Below, piece after piece: positions 6,594 through 12,870 of a stretch of 46,349 bases of DNA. The translations under genes were made by a program, and so were the position numbers. This stretch comes from a virus. The first letter of the stretch is position 1, and every line of letters starts with the position of its first letter. The notes below the pieces were generated by a model. The model was not told the origin of the DNA and ran no database searches. It saw only the letters and a program-made list of their open reading frames with translations. Location of the stretch: the IMG/VR virus record IMGVR_UViG_3300044835_000024, positions 1-46,349 of that record; one strand, 5' to 3'.

Positions 6594-8051
6594 ATGAGCG
6601 AAGCGAGAGACGATCGGCAGTTTTTGGAGCGCGTTCTGGACGAGTGCGCAGAGAGTATTGAACGTGCTACGCCGCAGGAAATAGCCGAGGAGATGGCCGC
6701 TGAAGGCATCGACGTGGCTGCTGTGGCGGCCCAGGCAAAGCAGATGATGCTAGATGCGGTTGCGCGTCATCCCGTTCAGCCAGCACTAAGTCACTGTCCT
6801 GGCTGCGATGAATATGGGGCATCCCACACCACTCCGTCTATTGAGCATCCAGCCGTTCCCCAACTCGACTCGTTCCCTTTTGAGTGTGGGGCGCGCAACG
6901 AAGAGACTGATGCGTTCTGCCAGCGAGAAAAGGGCCATGCAGGTAGCCATTACGGTCAATCTAGAAACTTAAATAAACCGTCGGCATGGCCAGACCCGAT
7001 GCAAACGTGTATTCACGGATGCGGCGGCGATGTAATTGAAGGACCAAGCGGATTCTGGACCCATAAGGCAGGACACGCTCTTTGCGGTTCAGGAAAGTGG
7101 GCACATCCCGCCGTGCCCGCTCAGGTAGATCACGTTTCGGGAACTATTGAGGTCAGCAACTATGGCCCTTTCCCATCTGGGCCGTGGCGCACCGTAAGCA
7201 TATCGGCAGACGCCGTGCCCGCTCAGGAAGCACCACGGGAGCCGACGTGCGCCATTTGCGGAGTATGTGAGTCGTGGCATTCGCGTACAGGATGTGGGCA
7301 ATGGGAGCCGGCGAAGTGCGCTTATAACGATCTCGGCCGTTGCCATGTCTGTCATGGAGACCACACTGCTCCCGCCGAGCCGCAAGCTGGCGCACAGGCG
7401 AAGTCCTGCGAGGATTGCGGAGGCTCAGGGAAGATTCAAATCCGTGAAGGCGGTATGTTGGGAAGATTCTTAGGGGAAAGTCCGTGCCCCGCATGTGCTG
7501 GCGCACAGGTGCCGCAATGGGAATGTAACGATCCTGAGCACTGGCACAATCCAGAATCTGGGCAGGTTGAGTGCGAGACATGCTGTGGCCATGCGATGGA
7601 TATTGTTTTCGAGCGGGAGGCGAAAGAGGCCATAGACAGAGGCGCACAGGTGCCGTCACGGGAGATGTGTCGATGGGAGATCGGGATACGGAACATCGTG
7701 ACCCGGACAATTGGCCCGAGGGTTCAATTTGAGATAGCGGATGTCGTAGACGATGTAGAGCGCATGAAGGACCGCCTCAACTCCATCAAGTCCTACGCCG
7801 TTGAGTCCGCAAAGACGGCCATCACCCGGGAGTCGATCCTTGCTGCGCCACAGGTGGAAGCGCCGCCAACCGAAGAGGCTATCTATGCCGCCGTACAACA
7901 GATAAACGCCAATGGCATGCGTGCGTCCGCGCTCTACATAATGAAACTAGAAGCACAACTGGAAGCGCGCAAGCTGCATGAGTTGGCCCAATTCGACGAG
8001 ATGCAGGGGTTGCGTCGCCTCATCTTGAGCGAGAGTGGAGGTGGCAAGTGA
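6594..8051 (+). CDS. Large multi-zinc-knuckle mosaic protein
   Basis: A 485-aa protein that looks assembled from separate cysteine modules. They include CPGCDEYGASH (about 63), CGARNEETDAFCQREKGHAGSH, CIHGCGGDV with a later HALCG, CAICGVCESWHSRTGC with CHVCHGDH, a DnaJ-like CEDCGGSGKIQI with CPACAG, and CNDPEHWHNPESG with CETCCGH. Modules are joined by similar linkers (HPAVPAQ, DAVPAQ, PQAGAQ, GAQVPQ, GAQVPSR) encoded by near-identical DNA. The N-terminus (1-60) and the C-terminus (about 360-485, EAIYAAVQQINANGMRASALYIM) are helical, and similar ends occur in other phage early proteins. GGGAGGG precedes ATG. The function is unknown. Zinc binding is inferred from Cys/His spacing; a fused set of former single-module ORFs is the simplest explanation of the repeats. 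Confidence 0.75.
   Translation: MSEARDDRQFLERVLDECAESIERATPQEIAEEMAAEGIDVAAVAAQAKQMMLDAVARHPVQPALSHCPGCDEYGASHTTPSIEHPAVPQLDSFPFECGARNEETDAFCQREKGHAGSHYGQSRNLNKPSAWPDPMQTCIHGCGGDVIEGPSGFWTHKAGHALCGSGKWAHPAVPAQVDHVSGTIEVSNYGPFPSGPWRTVSISADAVPAQEAPREPTCAICGVCESWHSRTGCGQWEPAKCAYNDLGRCHVCHGDHTAPAEPQAGAQAKSCEDCGGSGKIQIREGGMLGRFLGESPCPACAGAQVPQWECNDPEHWHNPESGQVECETCCGHAMDIVFEREAKEAIDRGAQVPSREMCRWEIGIRNIVTRTIGPRVQFEIADVVDDVERMKDRLNSIKSYAVESAKTAITRESILAAPQVEAPPTEEAIYAAVQQINANGMRASALYIMKLEAQLEARKLHELAQFDEMQGLRRLILSESGGGK
7109..7655 (+). repeat. Intragenic linker repeats in the multi-zinc gene
   Basis: CGCCGTGCCCGCTCAGG occurs at 7109-7125 and 7211-7227. GGCGCACAGGTGCCG occurs at 7500-7514 and 7641-7655, with a partial GGCGCACAGGCG at 7389-7400. 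All encode the linkers between zinc modules. Conservation at the DNA level, stronger than in the modules between them, points to recent duplication or recombination at the linkers. Confidence 0.75.
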
Positions 8052-8512
8052 AGGATGATTTGACGTTTGCAAAATACGAGGAGTTTGTAAGCCTTGACGG
8101 GCACACGATGTCTAACCGCGCCTGCATGGCCTGTGGCGACATAGATGGCTGTCATGAACCCGCACGGCTACGCAGGCAGCGAGCGAAGCCACGTGTGGTA
8201 TGCCTGTGCGGCTCTACACGCTTCTATGAGCACTTTCAGAAGGCGAATTATGACGAGACAATGGCTGGCCGCATTGTGCTTTCCGTGGGCTTCTATCCCC
8301 ACGCCGAGAAGGTCGCTCACGGTTCCGATGTAGGCTGCACTCCGGAGCAAAAGGTCGCGCTCGACGAGCTACACAAGCGCAAGATCGACCTCGCAGACGA
8401 AGTGTTCGTGTTGAATGTAGGCGGCTATATCGGAGATTCGACCCGCAGCGAAATCGAATATGCCGTGAAAATCAGGAAATCCGTGCGCTATTTGGAGGCT
8501 ATCAGTGAGTGA
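8048..8512 (+). CDS. Nucleoside 2-deoxyribosyltransferase-like protein with zinc-knuckle N-terminus
   Basis: A 154-aa protein. The segment VVCLCGSTRF (about 50-59), then KIDLADEVFVLNVGGYIGDSTRSEIEYAVKIRK (about 112-144), matches the nucleoside 2-deoxyribosyltransferase superfamily and DUF4406 relatives. In that family the Gly-Ser-x-R loop and the acidic DSTRSEIEYA helix line the base/deoxyribose pocket. Members exchange bases on deoxynucleosides or cleave nucleotide glycosidic bonds, as in phage nucleotide scavenging. Unusually, about 45 extra N-terminal residues carry CMACGDIDGCH. Translation starts at GTG in a GTGA overlap with the upstream gene; an internal ATG (residue 21) is an alternative. 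Superfamily call is good; substrate unknown. Confidence 0.75.
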   Translation: MKDDLTFAKYEEFVSLDGHTMSNRACMACGDIDGCHEPARLRRQRAKPRVVCLCGSTRFYEHFQKANYDETMAGRIVLSVGFYPHAEKVAHGSDVGCTPEQKVALDELHKRKIDLADEVFVLNVGGYIGDSTRSEIEYAVKIRKSVRYLEAISE

Positions 8513-9239
8513 GCGAGTAGACGCGCCAACACGGGAACAGCGGTTGGAAGATGTGCTGCGAGCCATATATCGGTTTGGGGCCGATACGCTATCGGGTCGA
8601 GTCGATGGTCCTGACGACCGAGATTGGCAGCGCGAAGCCGTTCTGGAAATGACGAAGAGATCCTGCGCTGCACTGGGGGGCAAAGTAATGGCAGAAGACT
8701 TGAGTGAGCGAGTAGAACGCGACGCGCTGCAGGGGGATGCACCGGGCCCAGCCCGCGAGGGCTACTGGAAGTGGGTCATCGGTGGCCCATATCAAGGCGC
8801 AGTGCTGCGTGGAGGGGAAATCAGACATCTCCACTCGTCCGTGGCTAAGGAGGTTTTCGAGCAGGTTCGTGGAACCAAGACCGCCGATGTCATGGCCGGG
8901 CTGATGTTCGCTGTTGACATCGCGGAGGAGCGGTCACGCCTAGCATTTGAGGAACTGAATCGCACTCAGAATGAGCTAGCCGCAATGACTGAGGACCGCG
9001 ACCTCTGGCGTTACGACCATGAAGGCGACTGTCCCGTTCAGGCATTACTTGAAGCCGAGCGCGAGTCACGGAAGCAGGCTGAGGCGGCATTGCAAAAGTT
9101 CATGGACACGATGGCCTTTACCCCATCCTCGGTTCCGGGAGCGATAGAGAAGGACTTGAATGATGCCTACAGGGCAGGGCAAGCATACTTCGAGTCCAAG
9201 CCTGTTCAGGAGCCTGCCGAGCGGGAGCGTGGGAAATGA
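8505..9239 (+). CDS. Helical early protein, probable in-frame fusion of two ORFs
   Basis: A 244-aa protein starting at GTG, eight bases inside the previous gene, after GGAGG. It begins SERVDAPTREQRLEDVLRAIYRFGADTLSGRVDGPDDRDWQ, a helical unit. A second unit begins at about residue 67 with SERVERDALQGDA, encoded by a 16-bp exact repeat of the start region. The second unit has WKWVIGGPYQGAVLRGGEI. A third helical part (FEELNRTQNELAAMTEDRDL and LLEAERESRKQAEAALQKF) looks coiled-coil, and AYRAGQAYFESK ends it. The repeat suggests that two genes with similar starts fused. Function is unknown; no catalytic motif is seen. Confidence 0.7.
   Translation: MSERVDAPTREQRLEDVLRAIYRFGADTLSGRVDGPDDRDWQREAVLEMTKRSCAALGGKVMAEDLSERVERDALQGDAPGPAREGYWKWVIGGPYQGAVLRGGEIRHLHSSVAKEVFEQVRGTKTADVMAGLMFAVDIAEERSRLAFEELNRTQNELAAMTEDRDLWRYDHEGDCPVQALLEAERESRKQAEAALQKFMDTMAFTPSSVPGAIEKDLNDAYRAGQAYFESKPVQEPAERERGK
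8506..8716 (+). repeat. 16-bp direct repeat at gene start and internal ex-start
   Basis: TGAGTGAGCGAGTAGA is present exactly at 8506-8521, where it forms the stop/start overlap and first codons, and at 8701-8716, where it encodes an internal LSERVE. Same reading frame, same spacing from the following helical unit. Confidence 0.8.
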
Positions 9240-9898
9240 AGCCGTATTACGAGGAAGACGGCATCACGATCTATCACGGCGATTGCCGGGAGGTATTGCC
9301 CTCCCTGTCCCCGATAGACCTCGTGCTTACCGACCCACCCTATGGAGTGAATCAGAATGGGGATAACACCCGATTCGGAGGCGGTTCGCAAGCTACGATA
9401 TCCAGGCGTGGGAATGTGGCAATGCATCCACGCAGGGGTCCGATAGTTGGCGATTCTGGCCCATTCGACCCGTCTTTCCTGACTTCCTATGGGAAGCACC
9501 AAGTAATTTGGGGCTGGAATAACTATCCAGATAAGCTACCGCGTGGCGCGTGCCTCGTGTGGCTTAAGCGTCACGATGACGCGTTCGGCTCATTCCTCAG
9601 CGACGCGGAAACCGCATGGATGAGTAAGGGGCATGGAGTTTATTGCAGGCGCGACCTATCTAACAATGGAATAACGAATGAACGAGTGCACCCGACGCAG
9701 AAGCCGGTTGGCTTGATGAAGTGGTGCCTGTCTCTATTCCCAAACGCGCGCACGGTGGCGGACCCATTTATGGGTAGCGGCACAACACTAGTAGCGGCCA
9801 AGGATTCCGGACTGTCGGCAATAGGAATCGAGATCGAGGAGCGCTATTGCGAGATAGCCGCTGAAAGACTAGCGCAGGGCGTTCTGGAATTGTCGTGA
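9236..9898 (+). CDS. Site-specific DNA methyltransferase, beta-class N6-adenine/N4-cytosine type
   Basis: A 220-aa methyltransferase. Motif IV DPPY (residues 33-36, in VLTDPPYGVNQ) precedes motif I DPFMGSGTT (176-184), with HPTQKP (152-157) between them. This order is that of beta-class amino-methyltransferases, which modify adenine N6 or cytosine N4 in duplex DNA. The region between them (about 40-150) is the short target-recognition part. No restriction enzyme lies nearby, so it is solitary; phage orphans of this kind usually protect DNA from host restriction or adjust regulation. ATG overlaps the upstream stop, and GGGAGCG lies before it. The recognition sequence cannot be told from the sequence. 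Confidence 0.92.
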   Translation: MKPYYEEDGITIYHGDCREVLPSLSPIDLVLTDPPYGVNQNGDNTRFGGGSQATISRRGNVAMHPRRGPIVGDSGPFDPSFLTSYGKHQVIWGWNNYPDKLPRGACLVWLKRHDDAFGSFLSDAETAWMSKGHGVYCRRDLSNNGITNERVHPTQKPVGLMKWCLSLFPNARTVADPFMGSGTTLVAAKDSGLSAIGIEIEERYCEIAAERLAQGVLELS

Positions 9899-10026
9899 GG
9901 ATTACCGGGGAAGTAAACCGGGACAAGCCTGATGAGCATGACTCGTCAGAATGCGGAGGCTGGGGCCATTATGCTTCGGCCTCCGCGCCAACCGTGAGCG
10001 AGCCAGAGAGTGGGGAGCAGAGATGA
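9895..10026 (+). CDS. Possible 43-aa early peptide
   Basis: A short frame opens at GTG in a GTGA overlap with the methyltransferase stop and closes in an ATGA overlap with the next gene. It therefore fits the packing rule of this operon exactly at both ends. The product is hydrophilic, with acidic and Ser-rich parts (RDKPDEHDSSECGGWGHYASASAPTVSEPESGEQR shown only in part: key words DEHDSSECGGWGH). The ribosome site is weak (GGA). No family is recognised. Without it the operon would have a 124-bp gap here. Confidence 0.4.
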   Translation: MRITGEVNRDKPDEHDSSECGGWGHYASASAPTVSEPESGEQR

Positions 10027-10286
10027 AGCGGCTTTTGTGTAAATTGTGGGGGTGCTGGGTCCACAACGATTACCCGGCTTGCGGTCGATGTGGATCTGCC
10101 CTGTACGATGCTGATTTCGTCCAGATCGGGCGCCTCAATTGGGTTTACCGGGTACGCGACGCACTTCGCGGGATTTACATGTCGCTCGCGACCCATCATT
10201 GCGAGGTCTGCCACAGGCGCATATGGTTCACGCGGCACAGCCCATGCTGCTCAGATAAGTGCTACAGCCAGTGGGTGCCGTTTTAA
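10023..10286 (+). CDS. Two-zinc-knuckle protein
   Basis: An 87-aa basic protein. The start is ATG after GTGGGGAGCAGAG, preferred over an upstream frame extension without a ribosome site. An N-terminal CGRCGS follows HNDYPAC, and a C-terminal set HHCEVCHRRIWF...CCSDKCYSQW gives two probable zinc sites. Between them is FVQIGRLNWVYRVRDALRGIYMSL, an amphipathic segment. This is one of many CxxC mini-proteins in this operon. Function unknown; nucleic-acid or protein binding is the usual role of such folds. Confidence 0.65.
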   Translation: MKRLLCKLWGCWVHNDYPACGRCGSALYDADFVQIGRLNWVYRVRDALRGIYMSLATHHCEVCHRRIWFTRHSPCCSDKCYSQWVPF

Positions 10287-10298
10287 AAGAGGACTCAA

Positions 10299-10796
10299 AT
10301 GACTAATCCAGCGAGTCAGCAGCCGGCACCTGTAGATCTGTGCCCCATATGCGGAGCCTCCAACGGCGAGAGTTGCAGGACGAAGAGTGGGAGGCGTCCG
10401 TTGAAAATGACCCACCCCGAACGGCGTCGAATAGTCTGTCCAGATTGCGGGCGACCCCTGAGCGTGACGCATTATTACCACAAGAATGGAATATGCGAGC
10501 ATCCCGACCGCGCAATGTATGTCCCACCTATTACTTCGGCGAGTCAGCAGCCGGCACCGATACCGGAGTGGTGTACCGAGTGCCAGTCATCTCTGGGCCA
10601 TCGCCGCCATTGCAGTCAATTCGTGCTCTGCACCAGGGAGCGCGTCATGGAGCTAGAAGCAGCGCTGACGGAGTGCACGGAGGTCATCTTCTGCAACTCC
10701 ATCGCGGACAAGCGGACGGCGGACGCATACAACAACGCAAACCGCTTACTCGCTATGCCTCTGGGGGCGCCTGGGAGCACAAAGGAGAAGAAATGA
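10299..10796 (+). CDS. Zinc-ribbon protein with duplicated linker
   Basis: A 165-aa protein with three Cys modules: CPICGASNGESC (about 15-26), CPDCGRPLSV with a later NGICEH (about 45-70), and CTECQSSLGHRRHC (about 90-103). The sequence ASQQPAP occurs before the first and before the third module, encoded by an exact 20-bp direct repeat (GCGAGTCAGCAGCCGGCACC at 10311-10330 and 10539-10558). The C-terminus (ERVMELEAALTECTEVIF, then DAYNNANRLLAMP) is helical. It ends in GAPGSTKEKK, related to the junction repeat described below. ATG follows AGAGGAC. Function unknown; construction from modules is seen directly. Confidence 0.65.
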   Translation: MTNPASQQPAPVDLCPICGASNGESCRTKSGRRPLKMTHPERRRIVCPDCGRPLSVTHYYHKNGICEHPDRAMYVPPITSASQQPAPIPEWCTECQSSLGHRRHCSQFVLCTRERVMELEAALTECTEVIFCNSIADKRTADAYNNANRLLAMPLGAPGSTKEKK

Positions 10797-11011
10797 GCTG
10801 GAAGAGATTTGATCGAGTCAAGATGTCAGAGAAATTCTTTGCCCAACTACCGTCCTGTGGACGGCCACGAGATAGAGAGGGCACCGTGATGCTCGTCAGC
10901 CCCAAGGGAACAATGGTCTACGTCCGCTGGGATGGCCTGAATTCCGTTAGGGGCGAGTGCACCAAGTGGATCACAGGAGTTAGGGGAACGCCTGGGAGAG
11001 AGAAACCGTGA
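10793..11011 (+). CDS. Small early protein, beta-barrel-like
   Basis: A 72-aa protein, ATG overlapping the upstream stop (ATGA), with AAGGAG seven bases before. The middle (REGTVMLVSPKGTMVYVRWDGLNS) reads like a small beta-barrel such as an SH3-like or KOW-like fold, with two Cys (PSCGR, GECTKW). The last residues GTPGREKP come from the junction repeat. A longer in-frame extension upstream overlaps the zinc-ribbon gene and is spurious. Function unknown. Its small size and the repeat on both sides fit a cassette. Confidence 0.65.
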   Translation: MSWKRFDRVKMSEKFFAQLPSCGRPRDREGTVMLVSPKGTMVYVRWDGLNSVRGECTKWITGVRGTPGREKP

Positions 11012-11184
11012 GCGAACCGATAAGAGTGACTAGGGATCAAGCGCTTCTGGGATTCCTGCGCGTGAAATATCCCGAACAAGTAGCCGAAACCGAAAGGTTG
11101 GTGGACAGCTTAATCGAACAAGGCGTGACGGGAATATACGAGCCTGTCGCTGCGCCTGGGAGAGAGAAGGAGGGAGATCAATGA
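11008..11184 (+). CDS. 58-aa early mini-protein
   Basis: Starts at GTG overlapping the preceding stop (GTGA) after a junction-repeat copy. The helical core (RDQALLGFLRVKYPEQVAETERLVDSLIEQGV) is followed by the repeat-encoded tail APGREKEGDQ. It ends in an ATGA overlap with the next gene. No family is recognised. The first helix pair resembles many phage-encoded host-interaction peptides, but that is only a general likeness. Reality is supported by the overlaps, not by homology. Confidence 0.55.
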   Translation: MSEPIRVTRDQALLGFLRVKYPEQVAETERLVDSLIEQGVTGIYEPVAAPGREKEGDQ

Positions 11185-11360
11185 TCTTGCCTGAAGAATT
11201 AATATTCGTAGCTGTCGCCCAACGCATCAATCGCGAACTGGTCTCCGCGCCGGTACAGGACATATTAAAAGCGGAGAGAGAGCGCATAGCCAGATGGGCC
11301 GAAAGACGAGCAATGCCCAACCTAGCCTTTAACCTACGCATGATGGATGGCGACGAGTGA
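11181..11360 (+). CDS. 59-aa helical early mini-protein
   Basis: ATG overlaps the preceding stop, and the ribosome site is AAGGAGGGAG from the third junction-repeat copy. The product is almost all helix: LPEELIFVAVAQRINRELVS, then QDILKAERERIARWAERRAM, with an acidic end DGDE. Unlike its neighbours it does not end in the repeat; 64 untranslated bases holding a short hairpin (AGAGGA-TTG-TCCTCT) and the fourth repeat copy follow. Function unknown. Confidence 0.55.
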   Translation: MILPEELIFVAVAQRINRELVSAPVQDILKAERERIARWAERRAMPNLAFNLRMMDGDE

Positions 11361-11424
11361 AACCGGGTAGAGGATTGTCCTCTATCAACTGCAGCGCTGC
11401 GCCTGGGAGAGAGAAGGAGCCAAG

Positions 11425-11655
11425 ATGAATACGCGAAAACCAACCTTGAGCCTAACGTGGGGAAAAGTGGACGACGCCTTTGTGGTCCGCTGTGCCGAAA
11501 ACGGGCTTGTCGCGACTGACCTCGATGAGCGGGCAGCAATTGCCAAGATGTTCACCCTGCTATGGCGGCAGATTCAGTTCGAGATACGCCAAGAAGCTAC
11601 GCAACGAGCCGAAGCCAGTTTGGGGACGCCTGGGAGAGAGAAGGAGGGATCGTGA
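11425..11655 (+). CDS. 76-aa early protein, unknown
   Basis: ATG follows GGAGCCAAG of the fourth junction repeat. The product starts with a beta-rich part (PTLSLTWGKVDDAFVVRCAENGLVATDLDERAAIAKMF), continues with a helix (LLWRQIQFEIRQEATQRAEA), and ends with LGTPGREKEGS encoded by the fifth repeat copy. The first half resembles the small antitoxin-like or HicB-like strand-helix units seen in phage mini-proteins, but the match is too weak to name. It overlaps the acetyltransferase gene start. Confidence 0.6.
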   Translation: MNTRKPTLSLTWGKVDDAFVVRCAENGLVATDLDERAAIAKMFTLLWRQIQFEIRQEATQRAEASLGTPGREKEGS

Positions 11656-12095
11656 GTCTAACCGTGGTGCCGTGCAATATCGACGAAGCGAATGCGTTCA
11701 TCGAGCGCGTGCATCGTCACCACGGGTCACTTCCCGGGGCCAAGTTCGCAATTGCTGTAGCCGAAGGAGATGAGGTTTGCGGCGTCGCATTGGTGGGTAG
11801 GCCAGTCTCGCGGATGAGGGATGACGGATTCACTGCGGAGGTGACGCGGCTCGCTACAGACGGCACCAAGAACGCCTGCAGCATGCTTTACGCGGCGTCA
11901 TGGCGTGCAGCTCGGGCGATGGGCTACCGAAGGATGGGGACGTACATCCTCAATTCAGAGCCGGGGACGAGTCTCATCGCTGCTGGCTGGAGATTGATCG
12001 GGGAAGCAGGCGGCGGTTCGTGGTCGAGAGATAAAAGGCCGCGTGTGGACAGGGCACCAATGCAGGGAAAGCTGCTTTACGAAGTGGGGGTCTGA
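11652..12095 (+). CDS. XF1762-family GNAT-like acetyltransferase
   Basis: A 147-aa protein that matches the phage/prophage XF1762 family, distant relatives of GNAT N-acetyltransferases. Diagnostic blocks are ANAFIERVHRHHGSLPG, AIAVAEGDEVCGVALVGRPVSR, TAEVTRLATDGTKNACSMLY, AARAMGYRRMGTYIL and GTSLIAAGWRLIGEAGGGSW, ending in RPRVDRAP. The A-x-R-x-M-G-Y-R segment is the probable acetyl-CoA-binding turn. GTG after GGAGGGATC is chosen because it overlaps the preceding stop and starts in the fifth junction repeat; a longer upstream reading lies inside the previous gene. The substrate is unknown. Homologues sit in phage early regions, so modification of a host or phage protein, or of DNA bases, is possible. 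Confidence 0.88.
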   Translation: MSLTVVPCNIDEANAFIERVHRHHGSLPGAKFAIAVAEGDEVCGVALVGRPVSRMRDDGFTAEVTRLATDGTKNACSMLYAASWRAARAMGYRRMGTYILNSEPGTSLIAAGWRLIGEAGGGSWSRDKRPRVDRAPMQGKLLYEVGV

Positions 12096-12111
12096 GATTA
12101 GTAAAGAAGCA

Positions 12112-12270
12112 ATGCTGCTAATCCGCAAGTGGAGCGACAAGCAGCTTATCGACGAGTTGCGCAGTCCGATTCGGGCCACGATTGGTCCTGACGCCTACCA
12201 TCTACTCTTGGCCGAGACGGGTGCACGACTACTGGAACGCACGCCAAAGCGCAAGAAACCCGTCGCGTAG
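12112..12270 (+). CDS. 52-aa protein ending the early operon
   Basis: A short basic protein (LLIRKWSDKQLIDELRSPIRAT, then GPDAYHLLLAETGARLLERTPKRKKPVA). The first ATG has only a weak AAAGAAG site. An ATT start five codons earlier, nearer the previous stop and after GTGGGGG, is an alternative that would restore tighter packing. It is helical and without Cys. It is the last rightward gene before a terminator and a switch of strand. Function unknown. Confidence 0.55.
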   Translation: MLLIRKWSDKQLIDELRSPIRATIGPDAYHLLLAETGARLLERTPKRKKPVA

Positions 12271-12277
12271 GGCAGGA

Positions 12278-12310
12278 GACTACCCCGGCCTATCCCGGCG
12301 GGGGTTTGGT
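12278..12310. terminator. Probable terminator between convergent transcription units
   Basis: CCCCG(G)CC pairs with GGCGGGG around the loop TATCCC (seven pairs, one bulged G), followed by TTTGGTTT. It lies in the 40-bp space between the early operon end and the leftward lipoprotein gene end, so it can close the early operon. The T-run is interrupted. Confidence 0.5.
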
Positions 12311-12808
12311 TTAGTGAATGTGGGCTTCCAGCTTAGCCACAACTGGCGGGGCGTCTTCACTCGGCAGCGGTAATGCTGGCTGCTTAAGGTCTCCCGTCAC
12401 GACGCCACCAAGCGTTACTGGTGCGCTGGGGTTGGTTGGCATCACGAGTGGCCCGGCAGTGTTCGAAGCATTGCCTACAGCCTTTAGCGAGTCCTGGGCC
12501 TGGACGACGAAGCAAACCGTGCCCGATGCCGTGGTGTCCGTATAGTTCGTCGCTGAGACTGGGGTCGCGGAATTGAGCGGCGTGTAGTTAGGCGTGGTGT
12601 AATTCACGGCTGGGCAGGCACTCGTTCCAGTCGTGAGCGTGACGCGGCTCATGATGTAGGCGTAAGGCGGCGTACCTCCGCTGGTCGGAGCGGTCCACGT
12701 GAGAGCTACGGTGTGCGTAGTGGGCGGGACCTGACTGTGAGCGCATCCGGCGCAAGCCACTACGGCGAAGAGAGCAACAAGCATCCTGCCTACTGGCAAG
12801 TTCTTCAT
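12311..12808 (-). CDS. Secreted lipoprotein with fibronectin type III-like domain
   Basis: A 165-aa protein. ATG is chosen after GGAGAACAA; an upstream extension has no ribosome site. Residues 1-25 form a lipoprotein leader (KNLPVGRMLVALFAVVACAGC, with a lipobox-like ACAGC). The mature part starts with HTVALTWTAPTSGGTPPYAY and has NYTDTTASGTVCFVVQAQDSLKAVG, the pattern of a single FN3 domain, then a Pro-rich tail. It would sit in the outer membrane or periplasm. Its own divergent start region, separate from the structural operon, suggests expression from the prophage (superinfection or surface change), though a minor virion protein is possible. Confidence 0.7.
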   Translation of the reverse strand: MKNLPVGRMLVALFAVVACAGCAHSQVPPTTHTVALTWTAPTSGGTPPYAYIMSRVTLTTGTSACPAVNYTTPNYTPLNSATPVSATNYTDTTASGTVCFVVQAQDSLKAVGNASNTAGPLVMPTNPSAPVTLGGVVTGDLKQPALPLPSEDAPPVVAKLEAHIH

Positions 12809-12870
12809 TTGTTCTCCGTTACTTAAGTGATGTGGAATATTTTGGAATCTGGCCCTATCCTTCATGGACT

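Larger units (their letters stand above)
10767..11650 (+). repeat. Five-copy junction repeat carrying ribosome-binding sites
   Basis: Consensus CGCCTGGGAGAGAGAAGGAG. Copies begin at about 10768 (variant with CACAAAGGAG), 10989 (ending GAGAAACC), 11153, 11401 and 11628. Each ends as the Shine-Dalgarno of the following gene, 5-9 bases before ATG or GTG. In four copies it also encodes the end of the preceding protein (PGREK or a variant). The fourth copy is untranslated, after a stop at 11360, so the conserved entity is DNA or RNA and not only the peptide. Copies three and four share five more upstream bases (CGCTG). Confidence 0.9.

Noticed and set aside
10340-11011. Reading the 72-aa gene at 10793 as a 223-aa protein
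   Set aside because: The extension overlaps the zinc-ribbon gene in another frame, and a proper ribosome site and ATGA overlap mark the shorter start.
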